33,330 bases of DNA from Bacillota bacterium (GCA_023436115.1 JAEZKQ010000019.1:1-33330), one strand, 5' to 3'; shown: positions 25,218-33,330, counted from the first letter of the stretch. Notes: a model not told the origin generated them from the letters alone. A program made the numbers and translations.

Positions 25218-25925
25218 GTGTCTTATTGTGTGAATTGTGGTGTGGAACTGGAACGAGACTTGAAGAGCTGCCCGCTATGCGGTGTGCCGATCATCAATCC
25301 GCTTGATACTGTTTGCATTGAGCCGGAAAAAACATTCGCCGATAAACGGGATGAGTATAAAAAAATAGACCACAACTTCTGGATCAAATTCAATTCCATA
25401 CTCGCCGCCGTTCCCATTGCGATCAGCCTGCTGTGCAATCTGCTCTACGATAAGAAAATCACGTGGTCTTTATTTGTGATGACCGGGGTTTTTATGCTCT
25501 GGACGATTTGCACCTCACCATTTGTTTTTAAGCGTTTTGATTATAAAAAAATGCTCCTGACCGATTTTACCGCTGTATCCCTGGGCCTTGGCGTTATTCA
25601 GTACGTGCTTCCCCAACACCATTGGTTTTTCACTTTGGCTTTTCCTATCATACTCTTTTGCCTGCTTTACTGGCTAGCGGCTGTCTCGTTAATAAAAAAG
25701 GGGTTTTTGGCAGGGCTCCTGCGCATCGTGGGAACAGTATTCGTTTTTGTGACACTTTTGGTTATTACTCTTGAAATTCTTATAGACCTATATACGATAG
25801 GCAGTGTTTCTCTTATATGGTCTTGGTTTGTGACGGCGGCCTGCCTGCCAATCGTCGCGCTGATGATATTGCTTGATACCAACAAGGCCGTCAAACAGGA
25901 GCTGGCAAGAAGGCTGCATTTTTAA
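25218..25925 (+). CDS. Zinc-ribbon membrane protein (DUF6320-like)
   Basis: This 235-residue protein starts with a zinc ribbon YCVNCGVELERDLKSCPLCG (Cys4, Cys7, Cys18, Cys21), then a linker of about 30 residues and about six hydrophobic helices, ending in a short basic tail. Its GTG start follows AGGGGGAT by about ten bases, and the gene begins 4 bp after the acyltransferase, so the pair is a unit. The role is unknown; the membrane protein may localise or gate the acyltransferase. It ends 17 bp from the convergent murA stop with no obvious terminator between. Confidence 0.75.
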   Translation: MSYCVNCGVELERDLKSCPLCGVPIINPLDTVCIEPEKTFADKRDEYKKIDHNFWIKFNSILAAVPIAISLLCNLLYDKKITWSLFVMTGVFMLWTICTSPFVFKRFDYKKMLLTDFTAVSLGLGVIQYVLPQHHWFFTLAFPIILFCLLYWLAAVSLIKKGFLAGLLRIVGTVFVFVTLLVITLEILIDLYTIGSVSLIWSWFVTAACLPIVALMILLDTNKAVKQELARRLHF

Positions 25926-25942
25926 AGGCATAAATATATTTC

Positions 25943-27235
25943 TTAATCATTATACAGATTAAAGTCATCGATTTCTGTCATCTTTTCGCGGCGTATGTCC
26001 GCACCAAGCTGTTTTAGTTTGCCTTCAATATGATCGTATCCTCTGTCAATATACTGCACACCTGTGATTTCCGTTTCACCGTCTGCCATGAGGCCTGCCA
26101 CGATTAGCGCCGCACCCGCACGCAGATCGGTAGCACGTACCGGTGCGCCTGTCAAGCGCTCTACACCCTCAACCACGCACACGCGCCCATCTATGGACAC
26201 ATTGGCTCCCATACGCCTGATCTCGTTGATATGCTTGAAGCGTGACTCGAATATGCTTTCGACAATAATACTGGCTCCTTCTGCGGTGCTTAGCAGAACG
26301 GTTGCGGGCTGCTGAAGGTCTGTCGGGAAACCCGGATAAGGCAGTGTTTTGATATTGACATGCTTGGGCCGGCGATGACAAGTCACACGCAGCGTATCGT
26401 CGCCTTCTTCCACGGTGACACCCATTTCAATAAGCTTGGCCGTCAGCGCTTCCATGTGCGTGGGAATCACGTTCGTTATGGTCACATCGCCCCGCGTGGC
26501 CGCAGCCGCAATCATCAGCGTGCCAGTTTCGATCTGGTCCGGAATGATTGAATAACTGCACCCGTGCAGCTTGTCCACACCCGTAATTCGCACGATATCC
26601 GTACCCGCGCCTTTCACCTTGGCGCCCATGCGGTTTAAGAAGTTGGCCACATCCACGACATGCGGTTCTTTGGCTGCGTTGACAATTGTCGTTTTGCCCT
26701 TTGCCGTAACAGCGGCGAGCATAATATTGATTGTTGCCCCCACAGACACCACATCCAAATAGATATCCGTGCCCACAAGGCCGTTTGGCGCTTGCGCTTT
26801 CAGCATGCCGTATTCGGTTTTCACTTTGGCTCCCAGCGCTTCCATGCCTTTGACATGCTGGTCGATCGGACGCAAGCCAATGGCACAGCCGCCGGGCAAA
26901 TACACCTCAGCTTTACCGAAACGGCCTAAAAGTGCGCCCATAAAGTAATATGACGCTCGCATCATTTTCACGGCATCGTTATTGATGACATGGGTTTTAA
27001 GGCCTGTTGTGTCGATCTTTAAGGATGTTTTCTCAAGTGTGGTTTTTGCGCCCATCCAGCAAAGCAGGTAATCAAGAAGGCGAACATCGTCTATATTGGG
27101 CAGATTGTCAATATCGAAAGTCCCTTCGCACAGAATCGTCGCGGGTAGTATGGCCACAGCCGCGTTCTTCGCGCCGCTGACGCTGACAGTCCCCGTTAGT
27201 GGCTTAGAGCCCCTGATGACAAGCTTTTCCTTCAT
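25943..27235 (-). CDS. murA: UDP-N-acetylglucosamine 1-carboxyvinyltransferase
   Basis: This 430-residue enzyme transfers enolpyruvyl from PEP to UDP-GlcNAc, the first committed peptidoglycan step. Lys23 in SGAKNAAV and the catalytic Cys117 in PGGCAIGLRPIDQH are present, so it should be fosfomycin-sensitive in principle. Later blocks YPGFPTDLQQP and DLRAGAALIVAG are standard. I start it at ATG 27235, giving the usual MKEKLVIRG N-terminus. An upstream extension to 27325 is unlikely because the promoter at 27297-27325 would lie inside it. A GGAGG lies 28 bases before this ATG, with a small GTGC/GCAC hairpin between. Confidence 0.95.
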   Translation of the reverse strand: MKEKLVIRGSKPLTGTVSVSGAKNAAVAILPATILCEGTFDIDNLPNIDDVRLLDYLLCWMGAKTTLEKTSLKIDTTGLKTHVINNDAVKMMRASYYFMGALLGRFGKAEVYLPGGCAIGLRPIDQHVKGMEALGAKVKTEYGMLKAQAPNGLVGTDIYLDVVSVGATINIMLAAVTAKGKTTIVNAAKEPHVVDVANFLNRMGAKVKGAGTDIVRITGVDKLHGCSYSIIPDQIETGTLMIAAAATRGDVTITNVIPTHMEALTAKLIEMGVTVEEGDDTLRVTCHRRPKHVNIKTLPYPGFPTDLQQPATVLLSTAEGASIIVESIFESRFKHINEIRRMGANVSIDGRVCVVEGVERLTGAPVRATDLRAGAALIVAGLMADGETEITGVQYIDRGYDHIEGKLKQLGADIRREKMTEIDDFNLYND

Positions 27236-27296
27236 ATCGTCAATACGTGCAAAAACGCACAATCCTCCAACATAGAATGTCTTAAATAACATAGTG

Positions 27297-27325
27297 AGTA
27301 TAACAGGTTCAGCCAAAGCTATCAA
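27297..27325 (-). promoter_or_regulatory. Promoter of murA
   Basis: On the minus strand TTGATA (27320-27325) and TATACT (27297-27302) are separated by 17 bp. Predicted start is near 27290, about 55 nt before the chosen ATG. It is divergent from the nfnA promoter, 74 bp away. Confidence 0.75.
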
Positions 27326-27398
27326 CTATTAAAAAAAGGAGCTTTTTCCTTCGTTACATGCTGTATAAATATGTTTCCCTTTTTGATTCACAAACTCT

Positions 27399-27427
27399 TT
27401 GCTTATAAAATGTTTAAATGCTATAAT
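27399..27427 (+). promoter_or_regulatory. Promoter of nfnAB
   Basis: TTGCTT (27399-27404) and TATAAT (27422-27427) are separated by 17 bp, with an extended -10 (TGCTATAAT). The transcript would begin near 27434, about 35 bases before the GTG start of nfnA, which follows AGAGGAAGAG. Confidence 0.7.
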
Positions 27428-27467
27428 TCACGTACATACTTTAATATTTTGCGAGAGGAAGAGAGCT

Positions 27468-28298
27468 GTGTATAAAATACTCAAAAAAGAAACACTGAGC
27501 GAACAGGTTAAGCTTTTGGTGATCGATGCACCACCGGTTGCAAAAAAAGCACAGCCCGGCCAGTTTATCATACTGCGCATTGACGAACATGGTGAGCGCA
27601 TTCCGCTTACCATAGCAGATTATGATGCCCAAGCTGGCACGGTAACCATTATATTTCAAGAGGTCGGCAAGACTACAATACACCTTGGTACACTAAATGA
27701 AGGCGACAGCTTGCTCGATTTCGTAGGACCTTTAGGCAAAGCTTCACACTTCGACAGCAGCGTGAAAAAAGCGGCTGTCATCGGCGGCGGGCTTGGTACG
27801 GCAATCGCATACCCGCAGGCAAAAAAGCTGCATTCCTTGGGTGTCAAAGTCACAAGTATCACAGGTTTCCGTAACAAAGAGCTCATCATATTGGAAGATG
27901 AAATCAGCAAGGTATCTGATAAGCTGCTCGTGATGACCGACGACGGCAGCAACGGCCATAAGGGCTTTGTGACCGATGCTTTGAAAGCAGAAATTGAAGC
28001 CGGTGAAAAATTTGATCTTGTCATCGCTATCGGTCCGCTGATTATGATGAAATTTGTCTCCAAACTGACAAAAGAATATGGTATCAAGACAATTGTCAGC
28101 ATGAACCCCGTTATGATTGACGGTACGGGCATGTGCGGCGGCTGCCGTGTCACCGTGGGCGGAAAAACCCAGTTTGCCTGTGTGGACGGGCCCGACTTTG
28201 ACGGTCATGAAGTCGACTTTGATGAAGCGATGCGCCGCCAGAACATGTATAAACATCAGCAGGAAGATTCATGCAACCTGTTCAAGGGGGTAGATTAA
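27468..28298 (+). CDS. nfnA: NfnA-type ferredoxin-NADP+ reductase subunit (electron-bifurcating transhydrogenase small subunit)
   Basis: This 276-residue flavoprotein has an N-terminal FAD-binding barrel (PLTIADYD, EVGKTT), an NAD-binding Rossmann region with AVIGGGLGTAIAYPQA, and a C-terminal [2Fe-2S] site GMCGGCRV...FACVDGPDF. In anaerobes NfnAB couples NADH, NADPH and ferredoxin by flavin-based bifurcation. The same architecture has been called sulfide dehydrogenase or dihydroorotate dehydrogenase electron-transfer subunit. The adjacent NfnB subunit supports the NfnA reading. The start is GTG at 27468 with a purine-rich site before it. The stop is 2 bp from the next ATG. Confidence 0.88.
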   Translation: MYKILKKETLSEQVKLLVIDAPPVAKKAQPGQFIILRIDEHGERIPLTIADYDAQAGTVTIIFQEVGKTTIHLGTLNEGDSLLDFVGPLGKASHFDSSVKKAAVIGGGLGTAIAYPQAKKLHSLGVKVTSITGFRNKELIILEDEISKVSDKLLVMTDDGSNGHKGFVTDALKAEIEAGEKFDLVIAIGPLIMMKFVSKLTKEYGIKTIVSMNPVMIDGTGMCGGCRVTVGGKTQFACVDGPDFDGHEVDFDEAMRRQNMYKHQQEDSCNLFKGVD

Positions 28299-28300
28299 TA

Positions 28301-29698
28301 ATGGCAAAACGTAATATGGATCCCAAGAAAACAGCAATGCCCGAACAGGATGCCCTGGATAGAGCATGCAATTTTAGTGAAGTCGCGCTGGGTTACAGCG
28401 AAGAGATGGCAAAGAATGAAGCGGAACGCTGCCTGCAGTGCAAAAATAAGCCCTGTGTAACCGGCTGCCCCGTGAACGTTCAGATACCTGAGTTTATTGA
28501 ACTCATTACGCAAGGCAACTATATAGATGCCTACAACAAAATCAGAGAGACAAACGGACTGCCCGCCATATGCGGACGCGTGTGCCCGCAGGAAGGCCAA
28601 TGTGAAAAGTACTGCGTACGCGGTATTAAAGGCGAACCCGTCGGCATAGGACGTTTGGAACGATTTGTGGCAGACTACGCCATTGAACACGGCTCTGAGC
28701 CGATGCAATGTGCCATGCCTACAGGTAAGAAAGCCGCTGTGATCGGCTCAGGCCCCGCAGGATTAACCTGTGCGGCAGACCTTGCCAAGATGGGCGTTGA
28801 TGTCACCATATTTGAAGCCTTCCATACACCGGGCGGCGTGCTGGTTTACGGCATACCCGAATTTCGTCTGCCCAAATCATTGGTGCAAAAGGAAATCGAC
28901 GCACTCACTTGTATGGGTGTTAAAATCGAAACAAACATGGTTATGGGCCGTGTGCTTTCCATCGATGATTTAAAGCAGATGGGCTTTGAAGCGATATTCA
29001 TCGGAACGGGCGCCGGGTTACCCAAGTTTATGGAAATACCGGGCGAGAACTTAAACGGCGTTTATTCTGCCAATGAGTTTTTAACGCGTATCAACCTCAT
29101 GAAGGGCTATAAGTTCCCCGAATACGATACGCCCGTTGTGCGGCATAAAAAGCTGGCTGTCATCGGCGGCGGCAACGTGGCGATGGACGCAGCACGCTGT
29201 GCTAAGCGTCTGGGTGCGGAAGAGGTCTACGTTGTTTACCGCCGCAGTGAGGCTGAAATGCCCGCTCGTCTGGAAGAGATCCATCACGCCAAGGAAGAGG
29301 GCATCATATTCCAATTCCTTGTGAACCCCACCGAAATACTCGGCACGGAAGACGGCTATGTCCGCGCGATGCGCCTGCAAAAGATGGAGCTGGGCGAACC
29401 GGATAGCTCTGGACGCCGCCGTCCTGTTGCAGTCAAGGGTTCCGAGTACGACATCGAGCTGGACGCTGTCGTGGTGGCCATCGGCCAAAGCCCCAATCCG
29501 CTGATGCGTGAAGCCACGCCCGGCCTTAAAACACAAAGCTGGGGCGGGATCATTACCGATGAAGAAACAGGCGCCACGTCCATCGAAGGTGTCTATGCGG
29601 GCGGAGACGCTGTATCGGGTGCGGCCACTGTCATACTCGCGATGGGTGCGGGGAAAGCGGCTGCAAAAGCCATGTATGAGTATATGACCAACAAGTAA
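28301..29698 (+). CDS. nfnB: NfnB-type/glutamate synthase-like flavin subunit (GltA family)
   Basis: This 465-residue protein carries two cysteine clusters for [4Fe-4S] centres, C44-x2-C47-x4-C52-x3-C56 and C91-x3-C95-x5-C101-x3-C105. It has the FAD motif VIGSGPAGLTCAAD and the NADPH motif VIGGGNVAMDAARCAKRLGA, and ends GDAVSGAATVILAMGAGKAA (in part). This is the NADPH-oxidising subunit of NfnAB; the sequence cannot strictly be distinguished from homotetrameric glutamate synthase small subunit, but no gltB large subunit lies nearby and the 2 bp gap to nfnA argues for a complex. A terminator follows. Confidence 0.88.
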   Translation: MAKRNMDPKKTAMPEQDALDRACNFSEVALGYSEEMAKNEAERCLQCKNKPCVTGCPVNVQIPEFIELITQGNYIDAYNKIRETNGLPAICGRVCPQEGQCEKYCVRGIKGEPVGIGRLERFVADYAIEHGSEPMQCAMPTGKKAAVIGSGPAGLTCAADLAKMGVDVTIFEAFHTPGGVLVYGIPEFRLPKSLVQKEIDALTCMGVKIETNMVMGRVLSIDDLKQMGFEAIFIGTGAGLPKFMEIPGENLNGVYSANEFLTRINLMKGYKFPEYDTPVVRHKKLAVIGGGNVAMDAARCAKRLGAEEVYVVYRRSEAEMPARLEEIHHAKEEGIIFQFLVNPTEILGTEDGYVRAMRLQKMELGEPDSSGRRRPVAVKGSEYDIELDAVVVAIGQSPNPLMREATPGLKTQSWGGIITDEETGATSIEGVYAGGDAVSGAATVILAMGAGKAAAKAMYEYMTNK

Positions 29699-29712
29699 AG
29701 AAAGCTGTCATC

Positions 29713-29746
29713 AGCCGGCGGAGTTGTCTTTCCGCCGGCTATTTAT
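29713..29746 (+). terminator. Intrinsic terminator of nfnAB
   Basis: AGCCGGCGGA (29713-29722) pairs perfectly with TCCGCCGGCT (29731-29740), with an 8 nt loop, followed by ATTTATTT. The hairpin is strong but the U-run is broken by an A. Confidence 0.85.
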
Positions 29747-29878
29747 TTGCCTCCATTTTTCATCCACATAGCATTTTCTTAATGGTTACTCTCTCATAAT
29801 CGACATCTTTTCGTCTGATATTTACTTTAATAATCCATTCCTCTATATTAATGGTAATGATATAGAAGGAGTATATTT

Positions 29879-30694
29879 ATGGTTCAGTCATCCTCCATCA
29901 CCGCGCTCATTATCAATATCGTGATCTGCTTTGGAATGCCGCTGGGCAGCCTTGCATATTTGCTGATTAAGAAGAAGCGTGCGATGATACCTTTTTTTGC
30001 CGGTATGGCGACCTTTATCGTTTTTCAGCTGATGCTTCGCGTCCCATTGGTGAACGGACTTTTCGCGTCTATGGATTGGTATAAACACATGACAAATAAT
30101 CCATTGTTATACGGATTATTCTTAGGGCTTATGGCGGGCCTCGTTGAGGAGGGCGGACGGTATTGCGGTTATCGCGCACTGCTGAAGGAGCGTGACCGTT
30201 GGATAGACGGCTTTGCGCTGGGGGCCGGTTACGGCGGAATTGGCGCAGTTGTTGTAGGCATCACTTATTTGAGCAATCTGGCGCTGATCCTTAGCATCAA
30301 CAACGGTGATTTTGCACAGCTCACAGCGAACCTTTCTGCCGATGAAGCCAATCAAATTTTCACTCAGCTCACAGCATTGCAGCCGTTTGATATTTTGCTC
30401 AGCGGTCTTGAGCGAATCTTTGCTTTTATCATACAGATCGCGCTATCGCTGCTCGTTCTTATCAGTGTCAGAAAGAAGAAAGTTCTCTATCTTGGCGCTG
30501 CTGTCTTGACCCATTTTCTTGTCGATACCGTCATGTATATTTTGCAGTATGTTCTGGGCTTTAGTATGGTCTTGATGATTATCTATCTGGGACTGATGAC
30601 GGCGATTGCCATCGTATTCATGATCCGCTCGAGAAAAGCATTTGAACCGATTATGCCACTCTCTCCCTCGGCAGCAGCACAAACGCAGGCTTAA
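29879..30694 (+). CDS. YhfC-family glutamic-type intramembrane protease
   Basis: This 271-residue protein has about seven to eight hydrophobic segments. The motif GLVEEGGRYCGY (Glu90, Glu91, Arg94) at the end of the third helix and the later LTHFLVDTV with His resemble YhfC and CPBP/PrsW-like glutamic proteases, for which EExxR plus a His are catalytic. YhfC's substrate is not known to me. GAAGGAG precedes the ATG by 7-8 bases. It is a single-gene unit between two terminators. No firm promoter can be assigned in the AT-rich 135 bp upstream. Confidence 0.75.
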   Translation: MVQSSSITALIINIVICFGMPLGSLAYLLIKKKRAMIPFFAGMATFIVFQLMLRVPLVNGLFASMDWYKHMTNNPLLYGLFLGLMAGLVEEGGRYCGYRALLKERDRWIDGFALGAGYGGIGAVVVGITYLSNLALILSINNGDFAQLTANLSADEANQIFTQLTALQPFDILLSGLERIFAFIIQIALSLLVLISVRKKKVLYLGAAVLTHFLVDTVMYILQYVLGFSMVLMIIYLGLMTAIAIVFMIRSRKAFEPIMPLSPSAAAQTQA

Positions 30695-30711
30695 AAAATG
30701 CAGTATACAAA

Positions 30712-30744
30712 AACCCCTCAATGGCAGCTTGCCTTTGAGGGGTT
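30712..30744. terminator. Bidirectional terminator
   Basis: AACCCCTCAA (30712-30721) pairs with TTGAGGGGTT (30735-30744), with an inner GGCA/TGCC pairing. It lies between the convergent YhfC-like and PQQ-like genes. The minus strand has TTTTG after it, the better U-run. Confidence 0.8.
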
Positions 30745-30760
30745 CCTTCTATCGTTACTA

Positions 30761-32626
30761 TTATTTGACCTCTATGAAGAATATTTCTCTGTCCCTTGAT
30801 GCCACGACGATGGTGTTGCCATAGACGGCAGGTGTTGCTTCAAAGTTGTGATCCACCTCTCCATTAGCAAGACTCAGCTTATCGACTTCCGTACATGTAC
30901 CGCCGTCCACCTTAAGCAGAGCCACGTCTCCGGCCTTGTCGCACTGCACAATATAGCCGATTGTCTTTCCTTCAGCGTTGGTCTTATCGGAGTAGACTGT
31001 GACAGGCGATGAAGGTGACCATCCGGAAACGTCCATGTCATATTCCCAAACGATATCGCCGGTATCCTTATTGAGCGCATAAAGCTTGCTCGTTGTCGAG
31101 TCGCCCTTGATTTCGGCTGTCACATTGTAGATGATAAGTCCTTCCAGCGTGGTCCCTTCCTTACCGAGCACCGGTGTGGCAAGAATACCCCCGTCAACAG
31201 AAGAATTAGATTGGACCATGAAGTCTTTCGTCCATAGTACTTCACCCGTAAGACCATCTATCTTGCGGGCGTATGCCGGGCCGGAAGACCCCAAGTCACG
31301 CACTAGCTCATCATACTCGCAGCCCGTATACAAATAGAACGCGTTGTTGGTCACATCTTCCTCGAGAACTAGGCTCACGTCGCTGTCATCGTCCAGGTCG
31401 TTCGCATAAACAAGCTCCATAGTATTCAGATTGACACATTGCAGCATGCCCGCGTTATCCGTAAAGAAAATATATTCACGCCAGGCCGCAGGTGAATTTT
31501 CCATGCCCCAGCGTCCGCCTACACTCGCGTCCGCAGATCTGTTGCGCGGCGTCGTATAACGGTATTTCACCTTGGCAGGGTCGGCATCCATTGTGAGCGT
31601 GCCTGCGCTCGGGTCATACTGTGTATTCAGTTTGCAAGTGTACATGATACCGTTTTCACCAAGATAAATCAGCGTATCCGTCTTTGCGTCCACAAGCGGG
31701 CTGGAGTCATAAGCCTGCCAGCTGCGCAGCGCAAACGGGTCTTTTGACTCGGCGCCAAATTTCATGAGCAGCGAATTGTCAATCAGGCTGTATGCCCGTA
31801 CAAACATGTTGTTACAACTGGTTCCGCTGCCGTCCGACTGCAGCCCTTGTCCTACGTAGATGATGGGGTATCCGCGCGGATCGAGCGCGGGTGTTCCCTT
31901 TGTGGGCGCACCGATATCAATGAAATCGCGCGTTTTGGTACCCGTGGAAAGCTCCATAAAGTAGAGCCGTCCGTCAAGAGACGCATAAATTACTTCAACA
32001 AAATCTTCTTTGTTTCGGAATTCCTCATAGAGCGATGTCATTTTAGCACGTGTTTCCGCAGGCCACTTCACAATAAGCGGCTGTCCTGTCCAGGCAGCAC
32101 CGCCCCAATTTCCTATCGCACTTGTCTGCTTGTTATAGTCCTTCTTTTCCAGTTTTTCTTCGCTTATCGTGGCCGTTCCCCAGCTTGAGACGTCGCGGTA
32201 GTTGTTACCTCTGAAGCCGATAATGCCCTCAAGCGCTGTATATTCATCGCCCGATCCAAAGGATATTGGTTCACTGCGCTGATAGGTAGTCACATCCGTA
32301 CCGTTATCCTGAATAGCCGTTTCAAACCCAAATTTCGCAGGATCGGTATTTTCCGTGGCATGCGGCACCAAATCGTCAGATAAAGACGGCTGGGGCGTCG
32401 GTGTCGGCTCCGTAGATTCTATCGGCAGCCCGACCGTCCCCTCGGGCGCTGTCATATCAACTGTTTCACTTGGCGGTATAGGCGTTCCCGGTTCACTGCC
32501 CACTGCCTTTACAATTAAATATATGCCCACGGCGAGCGCTATGATCAGCAAACCAATGATTACATAAAACCGTATGCTTGCTTTTCTCCTGCTTCTTCGT
32601 CTTCTCGCGTAGTATTTTTTCTTCAT
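30761..32626 (-). CDS. Membrane-anchored PQQ-like beta-propeller protein
   Basis: This 621-residue protein has a basic N-terminus (YYARRRRSRRK), one membrane helix at about 18-43, a Pro/Thr/Ser-rich linker (about 46-95) and then a large extracytoplasmic domain of PQQ-like WD-type blades. Repeats include GDIVWEYDM, TGEVLWTKDF and LVYANDL. No PQQ-dependent dehydrogenase catalytic motif is visible, so it is more likely a scaffold or binding protein than an enzyme. It has a close tandem paralogue upstream (32868-33330). Promoter at 32668-32696; shared terminator at its end. Function unknown. Confidence 0.8.
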   Translation of the reverse strand: MKKKYYARRRRSRRKASIRFYVIIGLLIIALAVGIYLIVKAVGSEPGTPIPPSETVDMTAPEGTVGLPIESTEPTPTPQPSLSDDLVPHATENTDPAKFGFETAIQDNGTDVTTYQRSEPISFGSGDEYTALEGIIGFRGNNYRDVSSWGTATISEEKLEKKDYNKQTSAIGNWGGAAWTGQPLIVKWPAETRAKMTSLYEEFRNKEDFVEVIYASLDGRLYFMELSTGTKTRDFIDIGAPTKGTPALDPRGYPIIYVGQGLQSDGSGTSCNNMFVRAYSLIDNSLLMKFGAESKDPFALRSWQAYDSSPLVDAKTDTLIYLGENGIMYTCKLNTQYDPSAGTLTMDADPAKVKYRYTTPRNRSADASVGGRWGMENSPAAWREYIFFTDNAGMLQCVNLNTMELVYANDLDDDSDVSLVLEEDVTNNAFYLYTGCEYDELVRDLGSSGPAYARKIDGLTGEVLWTKDFMVQSNSSVDGGILATPVLGKEGTTLEGLIIYNVTAEIKGDSTTSKLYALNKDTGDIVWEYDMDVSGWSPSSPVTVYSDKTNAEGKTIGYIVQCDKAGDVALLKVDGGTCTEVDKLSLANGEVDHNFEATPAVYGNTIVVASRDREIFFIEVK

Positions 32627-32667
32627 AACCTGACCTTTCGCTTAAGTATTCCACCACAGTTCATAAA

Positions 32668-32696
32668 ATTATACTATAAAAAGGCGGCGCAGACAA
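32668..32696 (-). promoter_or_regulatory. Promoter of the 621-residue propeller gene
   Basis: On the minus strand TTGTCT (32691-32696) and a perfect TATAAT (32668-32673) are separated by 17 bp. Predicted start is near 32661, about 35 bases before the ATG. Confidence 0.75.
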
Positions 32697-32780
32697 ACCT
32701 TTTTGCCCCGGTAAACGTCAATGTGAAATTTCTCCCACTTTCAACATGGATCACTTAGTATTCTATTTACCTTCCCTGAA

Positions 32781-32812
32781 ACTAAAAAAGCCGTTAAAAA
32801 GGCTCCTTTAGT
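32781..32812 (-). terminator. Intrinsic terminator of the upstream propeller gene
   Basis: On the minus strand ACTAAA and AGCC on the left pair with GGCT and TTTAGT on the right, around a short T/A-rich loop, with TTTTTT inside the 3' arm. It separates the two propeller paralogues, so each is its own unit. Confidence 0.7.
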
Positions 32813-32867
32813 CAATGAGCAAGCTCTCTCATTAAATCCAATCTTACATATGACTTCAAATTACTTT

Positions 32868-33330
32868 TTACATGATATTAAGGAAAAAGAAATGTCCGCT
32901 TCTTGATCCCACAACGATCATGTTTTCAAACACCACGGGCGTTGCCTCGAAGCTGTTGGATTCCTCTGAGCCAAATTCCTCACTTACGTTAATCGAATCC
33001 ACGACGGAAGCGGTATCTTTATCCGCACGTATTAATTTGATTGTCCCCTTATAAAGGCACTGAATAATATAGCCCTGTTCGTCCTGTGTATATACCGCTG
33101 CAGGCGACGAAGGGGTCCAGCCTGAGTTCTCCATATCCACTTGCCATACAATTTTCCCTGTCTCTTTGTCCAGAGCAACGACCAAAGCGGTTTTTGAACC
33201 ATCATCTTTGATAACTGAAGAGAGCGTATATATAATGAGCCCCTCCATTGTTGTTCCCTCTTTGCCCAGTATCGGGGAAGCCAAAATACCGCCGTCCACG
33301 TCTCCGCCGATTTCAGTGAATATGGTAAAG
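32868..33330 (-). CDS. PQQ-like beta-propeller protein, partial (5' end outside window)
   Basis: Only the C-terminal 153 residues or so are in the window; the frame remains open to the edge (FTIFTEIGGD before VDGGILASP). It aligns with the C-terminus of the 621-residue neighbour: both have VDGGILA(S/T)P, LGKEGTT, EGLIIY, a GDIVW/GKIVW blade, SGW(T/S)PSSP, FEATP and a final FFFLNIM/IFFIEVK. This shows a tandem duplication. An internal GTG is present but is not the true start. The rest of its sequence, including whether it has a membrane anchor, is not visible. Confidence 0.8.
   Translation of the reverse strand, partial: FTIFTEIGGDVDGGILASPILGKEGTTMEGLIIYTLSSVIKDDGSKTALVVALDKETGKIVWQVDMENSGWTPSSPAAVYTQDEQGYIIQCLYKGTIKLIRADKDTASVVDSINVSEEFGSEESNSFEATPVVFENMIVVGSRSGHFFFLNIM

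Noticed and set aside
27331..27353. AAGGA/TCCTT inverted repeat with a T7 run upstream of murA, as a terminator
   Set aside because: Stem of only 5 bp and no minus-strand gene upstream that needs it; it lies between divergent promoters.
1..33330. CRISPR arrays, tRNA or rRNA genes, toxin-antitoxin or phage genes
   Set aside because: No regularly spaced repeats, no cloverleaf-like or rRNA sequence, and no recognisable defence or phage protein were seen on either strand.

Overview
The window looks like a chromosomal segment of an anaerobic, endospore-forming member of the Clostridia (Firmicutes). The grounds are a spoIVFA-spoIVFB pair, a nucleoid occlusion protein (Noc) downstream of walJ and rlmH, an NfnAB-type flavin enzyme pair typical of anaerobes, strong AGGAGG-type ribosome sites, frequent TTG/GTG starts, and sigma-A-like promoters with 16-17 bp spacers. 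No species name can be supported from the sequence alone.

Layout. Positions 1-1330 hold two decayed copies of one insertion sequence, arranged head to tail. Positions 1332-4093, minus strand, carry a VOC/glyoxalase-like protein, a metallo-beta-lactamase-fold hydrolase with its own promoter, and the sporulation protease pair SpoIVFB/SpoIVFA. Positions 4229-17532, minus strand, form the transcription/translation core. In transcription order this is rpoB, rpoC and an unrecognised cysteine-rich membrane gene. A second consensus promoter then drives an L7Ae-like protein gene, rpsL, rpsG, fusA and tuf, ending at a clear terminator. Positions 17572-21304, minus strand, hold a diaminopimelate decarboxylase, a small clostridial protein of unknown function, and a tightly coupled cobA-cobU-cobS cluster for cobamide nucleotide-loop assembly.

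At about 21.3 kb the orientation flips. Rightward genes are walJ (yycJ), rlmH and noc, then a condensation-type acyltransferase paired with a zinc-ribbon membrane protein. murA lies on the minus strand, followed rightward by nfnA-nfnB and a YhfC-family intramembrane protease. The window closes with two tandem leftward genes for membrane-anchored PQQ-like beta-propeller proteins, the second cut by the window edge.

Most of the window is housekeeping. The points most worth a second look are: a roughly 155-residue aspartate-rich C-terminal extension on RNA polymerase beta; a cysteine-rich two-helix membrane gene wedged between rpoC and the str operon with a run of eight G at its start; a stem-bulge-stem leader before rpsL just downstream of a kink-turn-binding-type protein gene; rpoB standing apart from rplJL with its own promoter and a hairpin touching its Shine-Dalgarno; and a possibly leaderless acyltransferase mRNA. 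I did not find a clearly new multi-gene system.
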